In this document: positions 37,122 through 44,712 of the stretch, piece after piece
Layout: the number at the start of each line of letters is the position of its first letter
Position numbering within the stretch: the stretch's first letter is position 1
DNA from: Bacillota bacterium
GTDB lineage: Bacteria > Bacillota > Clostridia > Christensenellales > CAG-314
Assembly (NCBI GenBank): GCA_023458375.1
Contig: JAEWZT010000002.1
Location: 62,001 to 126,000, forward strand
Direction of reading: 5' to 3'
Length of the DNA: 64,000 nucleotides
Position numbers and translations under genes: made by a program
Notes under the pieces: model-generated
Database searches by the model: none
What the model was told of the DNA's origin: nothing
What the model saw: only the letters and a program-made list of their open reading frames with translations

Positions 37122-37151
37122 TTGACAAACGCTTCACATCTTTGGTATATT
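37122..37151 (+). promoter_or_regulatory. Promoter of the antiporter gene
   Basis: TTGACA (37122-37127), 18-base spacer, TATATT (37146-37151). The leader of about 100 bases contains a possible hairpin, GGTGG (near 37199) with CCACC (near 37220), of unknown meaning. Confidence 0.65.
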
Positions 37152-37257
37152 TTTATGTGCTGATAGATAAAAGATTTATGAAAAACTAAGCTTTGGGGGT
37201 GGGAAGCTGAGATGTTTTCCACCTTTATTTGTTGAACCACCTTAAAAAGAGAGTATT

Positions 37258-38241
37258 ATGCAATTCTTCGTTTTAGTATTAGGGCTTGTCGTTATAATTA
37301 AAAGTGCCGACATTTTAATTGATTCATCATCAAAAATAGCGCACAGATACGGCGTTTCAACTTTTATTATAGGAATAACGGTCATCGCTTTCGGAACTAG
37401 CGCACCCGAACTTGCGGTAGGCATTATATCGGGAATAACCCGCACAAACGGGCTGTCTCTTGGAAATATCATAGGCAGCTTTATGTCAAATATGGCGCTT
37501 ATAGTAGGGGTGGCATCGGTAATTATACCTCTTAAAATAAAAGAATCGGTATTAAAGCGTGAATTGCCTATATTATTTTCAGTGGAAATTACATTAGGCG
37601 CAATGATGTTCCTTGATGGAAGGCTTTCAAGGATTGAAGGCTTTGCTCTTACCGCGCTTTTCATATTGTTTATGATTTATATTGTGACTGACGCAAAAAG
37701 AAAGACGGCAACTGAATCAATTGTAGAAGTCAACGAGAGCGGCGGTGAAATTGAGTTTGATTTAGAAATGAGAGGCACCGGTAAAATAAGCCAAATATCT
37801 AAATTATGGCTGTCTTGCATCTTAGCTTTATCGGGTCTATTTTTGGGCGGAAAAATTACCGTGGAAAGCAGCACAAAAATTGCGGAGAGTTTCGGTCTTA
37901 GCGAAACTCTTATCGGTATTACAGTTGTAGCTATTGCAACCACAATGCCCGAACTAATTACCAGCATTATCGCGGCAAGAAAAAAAGAGCACGAAATCGT
38001 GTTGGGTAATTGTATAGGCAGTAATATATTTAATATACTGCTTGTTTTGGGAGTATCCTCTGCAATAACACCTATTGCGGTTGAGGGAAATCTTCTTTTT
38101 GATTTTATCGTAATGATATCGCTTACCCTATTTGTTTTCTTCGTGGCATTATTTAGAAAGAAAATCAGGCGGGGCGTGGGCATATTTTTACTCGCGGCAT
38201 ACGTTTCTTATCTTGCCGTAAAGGTTATTTCAGCTTTATAG
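37258..38241 (+). CDS. Calcium/sodium antiporter (CaCA, YrbG-like)
   Basis: A 327-residue membrane protein of the K+-dependent or bacterial CaCA exchanger family, about ten helices in two inverted halves. The two alpha repeats with ion-binding acidic residues are clear: GTSAPELAVGIISG followed by GNIIGSFMSNMA, and IATTMPELITSIIAARK followed by GNCIGSNIFN. A cytoplasmic linker rich in E and D (about 150-170) separates the halves. The family moves Ca2+ out in exchange for Na+ or H+. The ribosome site is weak (AGAGAG). Not part of the ktr operon because it has its own promoter. Confidence 0.92.
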   Translation: MQFFVLVLGLVVIIKSADILIDSSSKIAHRYGVSTFIIGITVIAFGTSAPELAVGIISGITRTNGLSLGNIIGSFMSNMALIVGVASVIIPLKIKESVLKRELPILFSVEITLGAMMFLDGRLSRIEGFALTALFILFMIYIVTDAKRKTATESIVEVNESGGEIEFDLEMRGTGKISQISKLWLSCILALSGLFLGGKITVESSTKIAESFGLSETLIGITVVAIATTMPELITSIIAARKKEHEIVLGNCIGSNIFNILLVLGVSSAITPIAVEGNLLFDFIVMISLTLFVFFVALFRKKIRRGVGIFLLAAYVSYLAVKVISAL

Positions 38242-38320
38242 CGTTAACTTATTTCTTGCGCGCTTTATGTTTGCAATTTTGCCTCGGCAAAACCTTCATG
38301 AAACAAAAGTTATAAAAAGA

Positions 38321-38350
38321 AAAAAACCGCCTAGAAGAGCGGTTTTTTTT
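38321..38350. terminator. Bidirectional terminator
   Basis: AAAAAACCGC (38321-38330) pairs with GCGGTTTTTT (38339-38348). The T runs on both strands let it end both the antiporter gene and the convergent GlmU-like gene. Confidence 0.85.
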
Positions 38351-38375
38351 CTTTATTGAAAGTTTATACTTATGC

Positions 38376-38972
38376 TTATTCCTCCAAATATTTTGACGCT
38401 CTGTTGTGCTTTATGGCGGCGATTGCCCTGCCTATGGCAAAATCGTCCTTTTCCAAATCGCAAGTTAAGGTAGTGCCGCAAGCTATGTAGCAGCCCTCTT
38501 CTATTTTTAAAGGCGCAATTAAATTGCAGTTGCTGCCTATAAAACAGTTGTCCCCCACCGTCGTTTTGTGCTTTTTCTTTCCGTCGTAGTTTACAAAGAC
38601 GACGCCGCAGCCCACGTTGCAGTTTTTTCCGACGGCGGCATCGCCTATATAAGCTAAATGAGCCGCTTTGGAAAAATCGCCCAAGCTGCTTTTTTTCATT
38701 TCCACAAAGTTGCCTACGCGGCAATTTTTGCCTACGGCGCTGTGCTCCCTTAAATGCGCGTTGGGACCGACGGTGGTATTTTGCCCTACCGTGCTGTCGG
38801 TAATTCTGCTGGCGCGTATGTGCGCCCCCTCTTCTATTACGGCGTTGTCAAGGTAGGAAAAACTTTCTATAACGGCGCCTTTTTTAATTACGCTTTTTCC
38901 CTTTATTATGACAAAGGGCATAACCAGCGCGCCTTCTTCAACAATAACGCCCTCCTCAATATTTTCCGGCAT
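38376..38972 (-). CDS. Stand-alone GlmU-type acetyltransferase domain
   Basis: A 198-residue left-handed beta-helix protein built of hexapeptide repeats. It matches the C-terminal half of GlmU: GPNAHLREH, GNFVEMKKSSLG, HLAYIGDA (with the histidine acting as catalytic base in GlmU) and NYDGKKKHKTTVGDN are all present. The N-terminal uridylyltransferase half of GlmU is completely absent, so it could acetylate glucosamine-1-phosphate or an analogue but not make UDP-GlcNAc by itself. A separate nucleotidyltransferase elsewhere would be needed. GGGAG 7 bases before the ATG supports the start. Confidence 0.87.
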   Translation of the reverse strand: MPENIEEGVIVEEGALVMPFVIIKGKSVIKKGAVIESFSYLDNAVIEEGAHIRASRITDSTVGQNTTVGPNAHLREHSAVGKNCRVGNFVEMKKSSLGDFSKAAHLAYIGDAAVGKNCNVGCGVVFVNYDGKKKHKTTVGDNCFIGSNCNLIAPLKIEEGCYIACGTTLTCDLEKDDFAIGRAIAAIKHNRASKYLEE

Positions 38973-39175
38973 AATAAAACTCCCTTAAAAAAGATAAGTT
39001 ATTTTATGCGGAAGTTTCCCTTTAAGTGAATATTTACCAAGCTTAGTTAAAACAAAGGTTTACATGAAGTTAATTTTAAAACTTTTGCAAGCTAAAAAAG
39101 CGTTTTTCAAAAATGTAGGAAGCTTTTTTTAGGAATAAACAAGGACGCGGTCAAACAAAGTTTAAAAGGTTTTAT

Positions 39176-41425
39176 TTAGCCGTTGATAATTCTTGCCGCA
39201 ATTACCGTTACGTCGTCGGCAGGCGCGTCAGAGCAGCGCGCCATAGCTTCGGCAAGCATGGTTTCGGAAATAAGCTGCGCGTTTGTCAAGGTATTCTGTT
39301 CAAGCAAATAAGCTATTTCGTTTTTGTCGGCAAAACAGTCGGAAAAACCGTCGGAATACATTACGATAACGTCGCCCGCCGTCATAATTTTTTTAGTCGT
39401 TACGGGTTTTATCTGTTCAAGCACGCCCAAAGGCAGGCTGCCGCCCTGTATAAAGCTTACGCCCCCCTTTGTTTTTACCACCGAATGAGGGCACCCCAGC
39501 TTAATAAAGTCGGTGTTGCCGTTATTTAAATTGAGCGCGCATACGTCAAGCGCCGAAAAACTTTCCTCGCTGTTAGCCGATAAAAGTTTGTTTACCGAAG
39601 AAAGCACAATTTCGCTGTCAAAGTCTGCTTTATAAAAGTTTTCCACCAAAGAAATCGCCGTGCTGCTTGTGCTTCTCGCCTTTTCCCCGCTTCCCATACC
39701 GTCGCAAAGCGCGAGCAAAATCTTGTTTCCGTTAAGGCGCAAAAAGGAATGGGTGTCGCCGCTTTCGCCGCTGCTTTGCTTTATCCGCTGGCAAAAGCCC
39801 AAGGTAATATTGTATTTGGGCTTAGGAAGAAAAAACAGTATGCGCCAAAGCCCGTCGGGGGTATTTTCGCATTTGGACAGTTCAAGCTGCCTGCCCATAA
39901 TCCTGTTCATAACGGGCAGTATAACGCCCTTTTCGGCGTCTTTTGCCGCGACGGTTAAAGTAATTAAAGGTTCGTCCTTTTCTTCGCAGACGACGACTTC
40001 CTTTACCAAAACGGAAAGAAAGGTAAGCTCTTCAAGCGCTTTTTTCTCTTTTTCCCTGTCAAAAGTAAGCTTGTTTTTACATTTGTTGGAAAGCTCCATC
40101 ATCACCGTTGAAATACCGCCCAGCTGTTCGGCGAGCAAAAGCTTGCCGGTGTTTTGGTTTGTAACGGAGCCGTAATAGGCTTTGTAGCTTGTAATTTCCT
40201 TATTGGCGGCGGCAAGCAGCGTGGAAATACGCATACAGTCTGACGCCAAGCCGTCGGGCACGTCAATTACAGTTGCCTTTCCCTTATCAAGCCCCGCCGA
40301 AATAAGCTGGGCGAGGTTTTCGTCTGTTGTAACGCTTTTTTCGCGCCAGCACCTTGCCCTTTCGGGGCAGTCGCGGCAGACGGCGTCGGACACCTGCCGC
40401 GAAAGCTGCGCCACGGCGTTTTGCGGCGAAAGTATTTGCCCCATTAGCGATTTATACGTTATCTGCATTTGGTAAAACACGTCGGAAAGTTCAAAAAGCT
40501 TGTTGGCAATTTGACCGCGCAGCCTGTTTACAATAGGCTCAACCCCCGCGCTAACTTGGCTTTTGCCGCAAAGCGCGTTGATTTTTTTGAGTAGCCCGTT
40601 GGGTATGACGCAAAAGGCAAGGCACCCCGCAAAGGTGGGGACAAGCAAAAGATAATGCCCCGTGCCGTAAAGGTTGAAAAAATACAGCAAACAAAGCTGA
40701 AAAAGCAAAATGGCAAGCGCCGAAACGTATCTTGACAGCGGGCGGAAAGACACCGCCGCAAAGGCAAAAAGGGCATAGGCACAAACGGAAAGGGGCGAAA
40801 GCGTCGCCAAAAGCGCCCCCGCGCCCAGGCATACCGCCGCGGCGTAGCTTGACGACGGGGAATTTACTTCAAGCATAAACAAAATAGCAAAGGGGGCGAC
40901 TGCGTCTAAAACGGAAAGAGAAGATATTGTTAGGGGCGCAAGGCTTCTTGCAAGCGCCGCGACAAACACCGCAAGGCACAGCGCCTCGTCGGTGCCAAGC
41001 CTGTATGTAAGCCCCCTGACATAAAGGGCGCGCAGCACATAAACGCACACAAAGGAAAAACCCGCCGAAAGGGCGAGGTTTATTACCCTTTGAAAAACTT
41101 CCTCTCCGTTCCATTTCCAAACAAAAGGAAAAATACCCGCTGAAATTATGTAAAGTATTAAAAGCCATTTATTTATACGTTTTTTAAACTTGGCGTGAAG
41201 CGCTATGGCTGCTGAAATAACCGCCCCCTGCACAATCGCCACTATTACGGAATCTATGCCGAAAAAAACGGAGGATAATAAAAAAGCGGCAAGGGGCGCC
41301 CAAAGCCCCACGCAGTAAGCGCCCCCGACAAAAAGCCCCATTGCAAGGTATTCGCCCCCATGGCTTGTGCGCAAAAGTAAAGATAAGATAAGCGCCGCGG
41401 CGCCGTAAATCAGTTTTTTCTTCAT
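39176..41425 (-). CDS. spoIIE: Stage II sporulation protein E-type phosphatase
   Basis: A 749-residue protein with the SpoIIE plan: about ten N-terminal membrane segments (about 1-290), a central cytoplasmic region with a CRDCPERARCW cysteine motif near 360, and a PP2C-type phosphatase domain (about 550-745) with LALCDGMGSGEKA and VIVMYSDGFSD metal-site motifs. In Bacillus, SpoIIE dephosphorylates SpoIIAA to release sigma-F in the forespore. The presence of an intact copy argues for a sporulating ancestry. It is not adjacent to tilS-hpt as in Bacillus (these lie 20 kb away). Single-gene unit. Confidence 0.9.
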   Translation of the reverse strand: MKKKLIYGAAALILSLLLRTSHGGEYLAMGLFVGGAYCVGLWAPLAAFLLSSVFFGIDSVIVAIVQGAVISAAIALHAKFKKRINKWLLILYIISAGIFPFVWKWNGEEVFQRVINLALSAGFSFVCVYVLRALYVRGLTYRLGTDEALCLAVFVAALARSLAPLTISSLSVLDAVAPFAILFMLEVNSPSSSYAAAVCLGAGALLATLSPLSVCAYALFAFAAVSFRPLSRYVSALAILLFQLCLLYFFNLYGTGHYLLLVPTFAGCLAFCVIPNGLLKKINALCGKSQVSAGVEPIVNRLRGQIANKLFELSDVFYQMQITYKSLMGQILSPQNAVAQLSRQVSDAVCRDCPERARCWREKSVTTDENLAQLISAGLDKGKATVIDVPDGLASDCMRISTLLAAANKEITSYKAYYGSVTNQNTGKLLLAEQLGGISTVMMELSNKCKNKLTFDREKEKKALEELTFLSVLVKEVVVCEEKDEPLITLTVAAKDAEKGVILPVMNRIMGRQLELSKCENTPDGLWRILFFLPKPKYNITLGFCQRIKQSSGESGDTHSFLRLNGNKILLALCDGMGSGEKARSTSSTAISLVENFYKADFDSEIVLSSVNKLLSANSEESFSALDVCALNLNNGNTDFIKLGCPHSVVKTKGGVSFIQGGSLPLGVLEQIKPVTTKKIMTAGDVIVMYSDGFSDCFADKNEIAYLLEQNTLTNAQLISETMLAEAMARCSDAPADDVTVIAARIING

Positions 41426-41528
41426 ATAATAAAAGCCCTTATGCCCAAAATTATAAAAAGGAAGGGCGATTGTTTTTTGCCGAGGTTAATAAGAATATTT
41501 GTTATTTTGTCCTTTTTGTCTTCTGCGC

Positions 41529-41557
41529 TTGTCAATCAAAGGCAAAAAATGTAAGAT
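41529..41557 (+). promoter_or_regulatory. Promoter giving a leaderless transcript (MFS gene)
   Basis: TTGTCA (41529-41534), 17-base spacer, TAAGAT (41552-41557); the ATG at 41564 lies at the expected transcription start, 7 bases after the -10 box. Confidence 0.6.
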
Positions 41558-41563
41558 AGCGTT

Positions 41564-43096
41564 ATGTATACCTTAGTTTTGGTGCTTGTATATTTAACGG
41601 CAATCAATTTGGGCTTGCCCGACAGCCTTTTGGGCGTTTCTTGGCCTTTGCTTCACTCCGAGTTGGGCGTAAACACTTCCTCTTTGGGGATTATTACTTT
41701 ATGCGTTACGGGCTTTTCTATTTTAATGTCTTTTTTTAGCGGAAAAATTATCAAGGCGCTGGGGCACGGAAAAGTCATAGCTTTTTCCGTTACGCTTACG
41801 GGCAGCGCGCTTTTAGCAATCAGTTTTACAAGCAATTTATTTTTCCTCATACTTTTTTCCATTCCTTTGGGTATGGGGGGCGGCGCTATTGACGCGGCTA
41901 TGAACGACTATGTCGCCAGAAATTATTCCTCACGGCAGATGAACTTTTTGCACTGCTTTTGGGGCGTGGGCGCGACGGCGGGTCCTATTCTAATGTCCGC
42001 GCTTTTGGCGGTAAGCAGTTGGCGGTGGGGATACAGAATTATCGCGGCGGTGCAGGCGGTCAGCGCCCTTATACTGTTTTTGTGTATGCCCTTGTGGAAC
42101 AAAAGCGAAAAACTAAGGCAGCTGCCGCTTAATGCTATTTTTAAAGAACAAAGGCGGGGCGAAAACGAAAACGCGCAGGAAAACGGAAAAGCTTCTCTTG
42201 AAACTAGCGGCGGCAAAGAGGAATTACTTGAAGAACACGGGACGGAAACAGACGCGGTTGGCGGCGTTAAAAGCGGCTGTTCTCAAAATACACAGGCTGA
42301 GCAAGGCAAAAAGTATCAAAACGACAAAAAATCTCAAACCTTACAAGAGCAAAACGGGCTAGGCTGTCCAAAAGCGCAAGACGCTCATTCTGTTCAAAGC
42401 GATTTAGGGCAAATAAAAGGCGAAAAACAAGACTTCCTTGACGGCTTTAACGGCAAACAAGAGATAAAGGAAGAAGAAGATAGCGCGACTTCAAGCGCAA
42501 AGAATAAGGCGGCGTTTAGAACTAACGCGTTTTTTGCGGCATTTAAACAAAAAGGTGTGGTGCTTTCCCTGTTTTCCTTTTTCTTTTACTGCGGCATTGA
42601 AAGCTCGGTGGGCAACTGGGGCGCGACTTACCTTGTATCAAGCGCAAGTTTAACCCCTCAAATCGCGGCAAGAGTAATTTCCTTTTATTATATGGGCATA
42701 ACGGCGGGGCGGCTGCTTTCGGCGTTTGTTTCCGACAAAACGGGGGACAAGCCTTTAATAACGGGCGGGCTGTTAATGCTTTTTTGCGGCGTGTTGCTTT
42801 CGGCGGTTTTCAAAAACGCCGCCGTAAACATTGCGGGTTATCTTTTAATAGGGCTGGGGCTTGCGCCCATTTTTCCTTCAATGGTTCACCTTACTCCTTC
42901 GCGCTTTGACAAAAAGTATTCCGCCGATATCATAGGCTACCAAATCGCTTTCGCGGGAATAGGCATAGGCGTTCTTCCCCCTTTGACGGGTTTTGTTTTA
43001 AGCGTTTTAAGCTTTACCTACTTTCCCTATGCTTTGGCGCTTTTTTGCGTTGTGCTGACCGCGCTTCAACTTATTCTCAACAAAAAAACCTCGTAA
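41564..43096 (+). CDS. MFS transporter with low-complexity central loop
   Basis: A 510-residue major-facilitator protein with six helices on each side (TM1 start LVLVYLTAINLGLPDSLLGVSW; later GMGGGAIDAAMNDYVARNY and VVLSLFSFFFYCGIES). The loop between the halves (about residues 185-325) is unusually long, about 140 residues rich in E, K, Q, G and N, with no recognisable fold; it should lie in the cytoplasm. The related family is the FucP/sugar-like fucose permease type, but substrate is unknown. No ribosome site precedes the ATG; the promoter is placed for leaderless translation. Confidence 0.82.
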   Translation: MYTLVLVLVYLTAINLGLPDSLLGVSWPLLHSELGVNTSSLGIITLCVTGFSILMSFFSGKIIKALGHGKVIAFSVTLTGSALLAISFTSNLFFLILFSIPLGMGGGAIDAAMNDYVARNYSSRQMNFLHCFWGVGATAGPILMSALLAVSSWRWGYRIIAAVQAVSALILFLCMPLWNKSEKLRQLPLNAIFKEQRRGENENAQENGKASLETSGGKEELLEEHGTETDAVGGVKSGCSQNTQAEQGKKYQNDKKSQTLQEQNGLGCPKAQDAHSVQSDLGQIKGEKQDFLDGFNGKQEIKEEEDSATSSAKNKAAFRTNAFFAAFKQKGVVLSLFSFFFYCGIESSVGNWGATYLVSSASLTPQIAARVISFYYMGITAGRLLSAFVSDKTGDKPLITGGLLMLFCGVLLSAVFKNAAVNIAGYLLIGLGLAPIFPSMVHLTPSRFDKKYSADIIGYQIAFAGIGIGVLPPLTGFVLSVLSFTYFPYALALFCVVLTALQLILNKKTS

Positions 43097-43138
43097 AAGT
43101 TTAACTTTTTAGCTTTACAATTATTTGACCGCGCCGCA

Positions 43139-43482
43139 TTGAGCATAACTGTTTAGAAATAACCGTGTTGAGCCCGCTAGAATTATAAACGCTTACCAAG
43201 CGGGCGGTTTGCCCTGCGGACCTTAAAGCCTTTGGCGTCCTCGGGGTTACTTAAAGCCATTGGAACAGTCATCGCTTGCATACTGCCGTTTAAAAATCCG
43301 TTAAAAGCGGCGTTGTCATTGTTTTTACTCGGCTAATCGTAAACATGCCGCTAAGGAACAATTTAATTTTACAAAAAATCGGCGCAATTTTATTAAAACC
43401 TACGCCAAGTTGAGCTATAACTGTTTGCTAAGCCGGCGCTCGGCTAATAGCAAACATGCCTCTAAGAGGCAATTTAATTTTA
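43139..43482. repeat. Imperfect direct repeats in gene-free DNA
   Basis: A 44-base unit beginning CTCGGCTAAT and ending CAATTTAATTTTA occurs at 43328-43371 and 43439-43482 with six differences. A second shared piece starting TTGAGC and containing AACTGTTT occurs at 43139-43165 and 43410-43436. The region 43097-43863 contains no supported gene and one weak hairpin (43172-43205). Confidence 0.65.
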
Positions 43483-43863
43483 AAAATACGGCTAAGTTTT
43501 ATTTAAGGCACACTCCGCATTTTTTTATTGCCTAGATTTAAAATTATTGTAAAGAAAAAATAAAATTAAAATAAAATCGGAAAAAATAGAAAGTCTAATT
43601 TATATAGCGCAAGAAGATTATATTTAACCTTTGGGAGCAGATACATAGAGATTTTGTAAGCGCCCTTGCAGGTTTTTCCGCATAGCCCGCGCCTTCCGCT
43701 ACTTTTAGGAGAATGTGCGGCTAAACCTTATAAGTTTTTTCAATCCGCGCGGGTAAAATTCCGCCCCATAAACACCGTCGGCGAAATTATCAGTTTAAAT
43801 ACTCTCAACGGCAAAGTTATCCATTCTAAAATCTCAACGGCAAAACTTACCGCGCCTATAAGC

Positions 43864-43892
43864 AAAAGAGAGGTCTTTCCCCTCTCTTTTTG
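43864..43892. terminator. Hairpin terminator
   Basis: AAAAGAGAGG (43864-43873) pairs perfectly with CCTCTCTTTT (43881-43890). T-rich on both sides; most likely ends the minus-strand DUF2975-like gene whose stop is at 43970. Confidence 0.7.
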
Positions 43893-43969
43893 ATTTGGCT
43901 AATAAGTTTTTAAAAGAAAATAAATTAAGTCTTGCACACTTTGTTAAGATTCTTTAATCGGCAAAAAAA

Positions 43970-44548
43970 CTAAATATCCTTATATACTTCGTCGGTGGAG
44001 GTTTTTTCGTTATAGCGCCTTTGAATTTCCACCTGCGCCTGCGAAAGGGTGTTTTGCTGGGCGCGCCCGTAGAGCAAAATCCTTGAAAACAGCAAAAGAG
44101 CAAGCCCAATAAAGATGTCGGCAAAGGACAGGCTGTAAGCAAACGTTCCCGAGCTTATCAGGTTGCCTATCGTAAGCACTAAGGGCAGCACAATGGCGCT
44201 TATTATTAAAATATAAGCCGCCGTGTCAATTTTTTTTGCGTTTTCGCCGTTAAAGATTTCCAAGTCGTTGATATTCCTCAAAACCTTGCGCAGCATAAAA
44301 AATACCGTGATATATACCGCTACGGTAACTAGCGCGTAAACGAAATAAAGGGGCAGAATGTGCATAACGTTGCCCAAAACCGCGCCGTATCCGCTTTCTT
44401 CAAGCATCGCTATAAACTGGGCGTTTCCGCTCATAAATAAGCCTACTATTAAGCCCAAAGCGCCTATAAACATAAGCACTAACGCTATGGTGCAAATCAC
44501 GCTTAGCGCCCTTGAAAAACCCCTTATTTGGCTGATTTCTTTTTGCAT
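43970..44548 (-). CDS. DUF2975-like membrane protein
   Basis: A 192-residue protein with four predicted membrane helices (about 12-40, 62-85, 105-130, 140-160) and a charged C-terminal tail (QVEIQRRYNEKTSTDEV). The loop RKVLRNINDLEIFNGENAKKID matches the DUF2975 pattern, a family of small membrane proteins of unknown function often partnered with a small XRE regulator; no such regulator is adjacent. AAGGAG lies upstream of the ATG with suitable spacing. Assignment to DUF2975 is tentative. Confidence 0.6.
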   Translation of the reverse strand: MQKEISQIRGFSRALSVICTIALVLMFIGALGLIVGLFMSGNAQFIAMLEESGYGAVLGNVMHILPLYFVYALVTVAVYITVFFMLRKVLRNINDLEIFNGENAKKIDTAAYILIISAIVLPLVLTIGNLISSGTFAYSLSFADIFIGLALLLFSRILLYGRAQQNTLSQAQVEIQRRYNEKTSTDEVYKDI

Positions 44549-44652
44549 AAATATTCTCCTTAAATATCTTTTGTTTAACGCGTAAAAGCAGATTGCTTTA
44601 TGCCGTCAATTATCAATAGTTTAAACGCTTTTTCAATAAAAAACCCAAACGA

Positions 44653-44681
44653 TTGACAAAGAATTGCAAAGAGTTTAGAAT
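44653..44681 (+). promoter_or_regulatory. Promoter of leuS
   Basis: TTGACA (44653-44658), 17-base spacer, TAGAAT (44676-44681). The leader of about 25 bases leaves no room for a T-box, the usual control of leuS in this phylum. Confidence 0.8.
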
Positions 44682-44712
44682 TATTAACACTAATCGGGGG
44701 AAAACAAAGACT

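Noticed and set aside
43666..43893. A 75-codon plus-strand frame with repeated KISTAKL-like words
   Set aside because: Starts at a non-ATG codon without ribosome site and runs through a clear terminator hairpin at 43864-43890.
44653..44712. An upstream extension of the leuS reading frame
   Set aside because: It coincides with the TTGACA/TAGAAT promoter; the protein family begins at the ATG at 44713.
44681..44712. A T-box riboswitch before leuS
   Set aside because: The leader is only about 25 bases, far too short, and lacks the T-box sequence.
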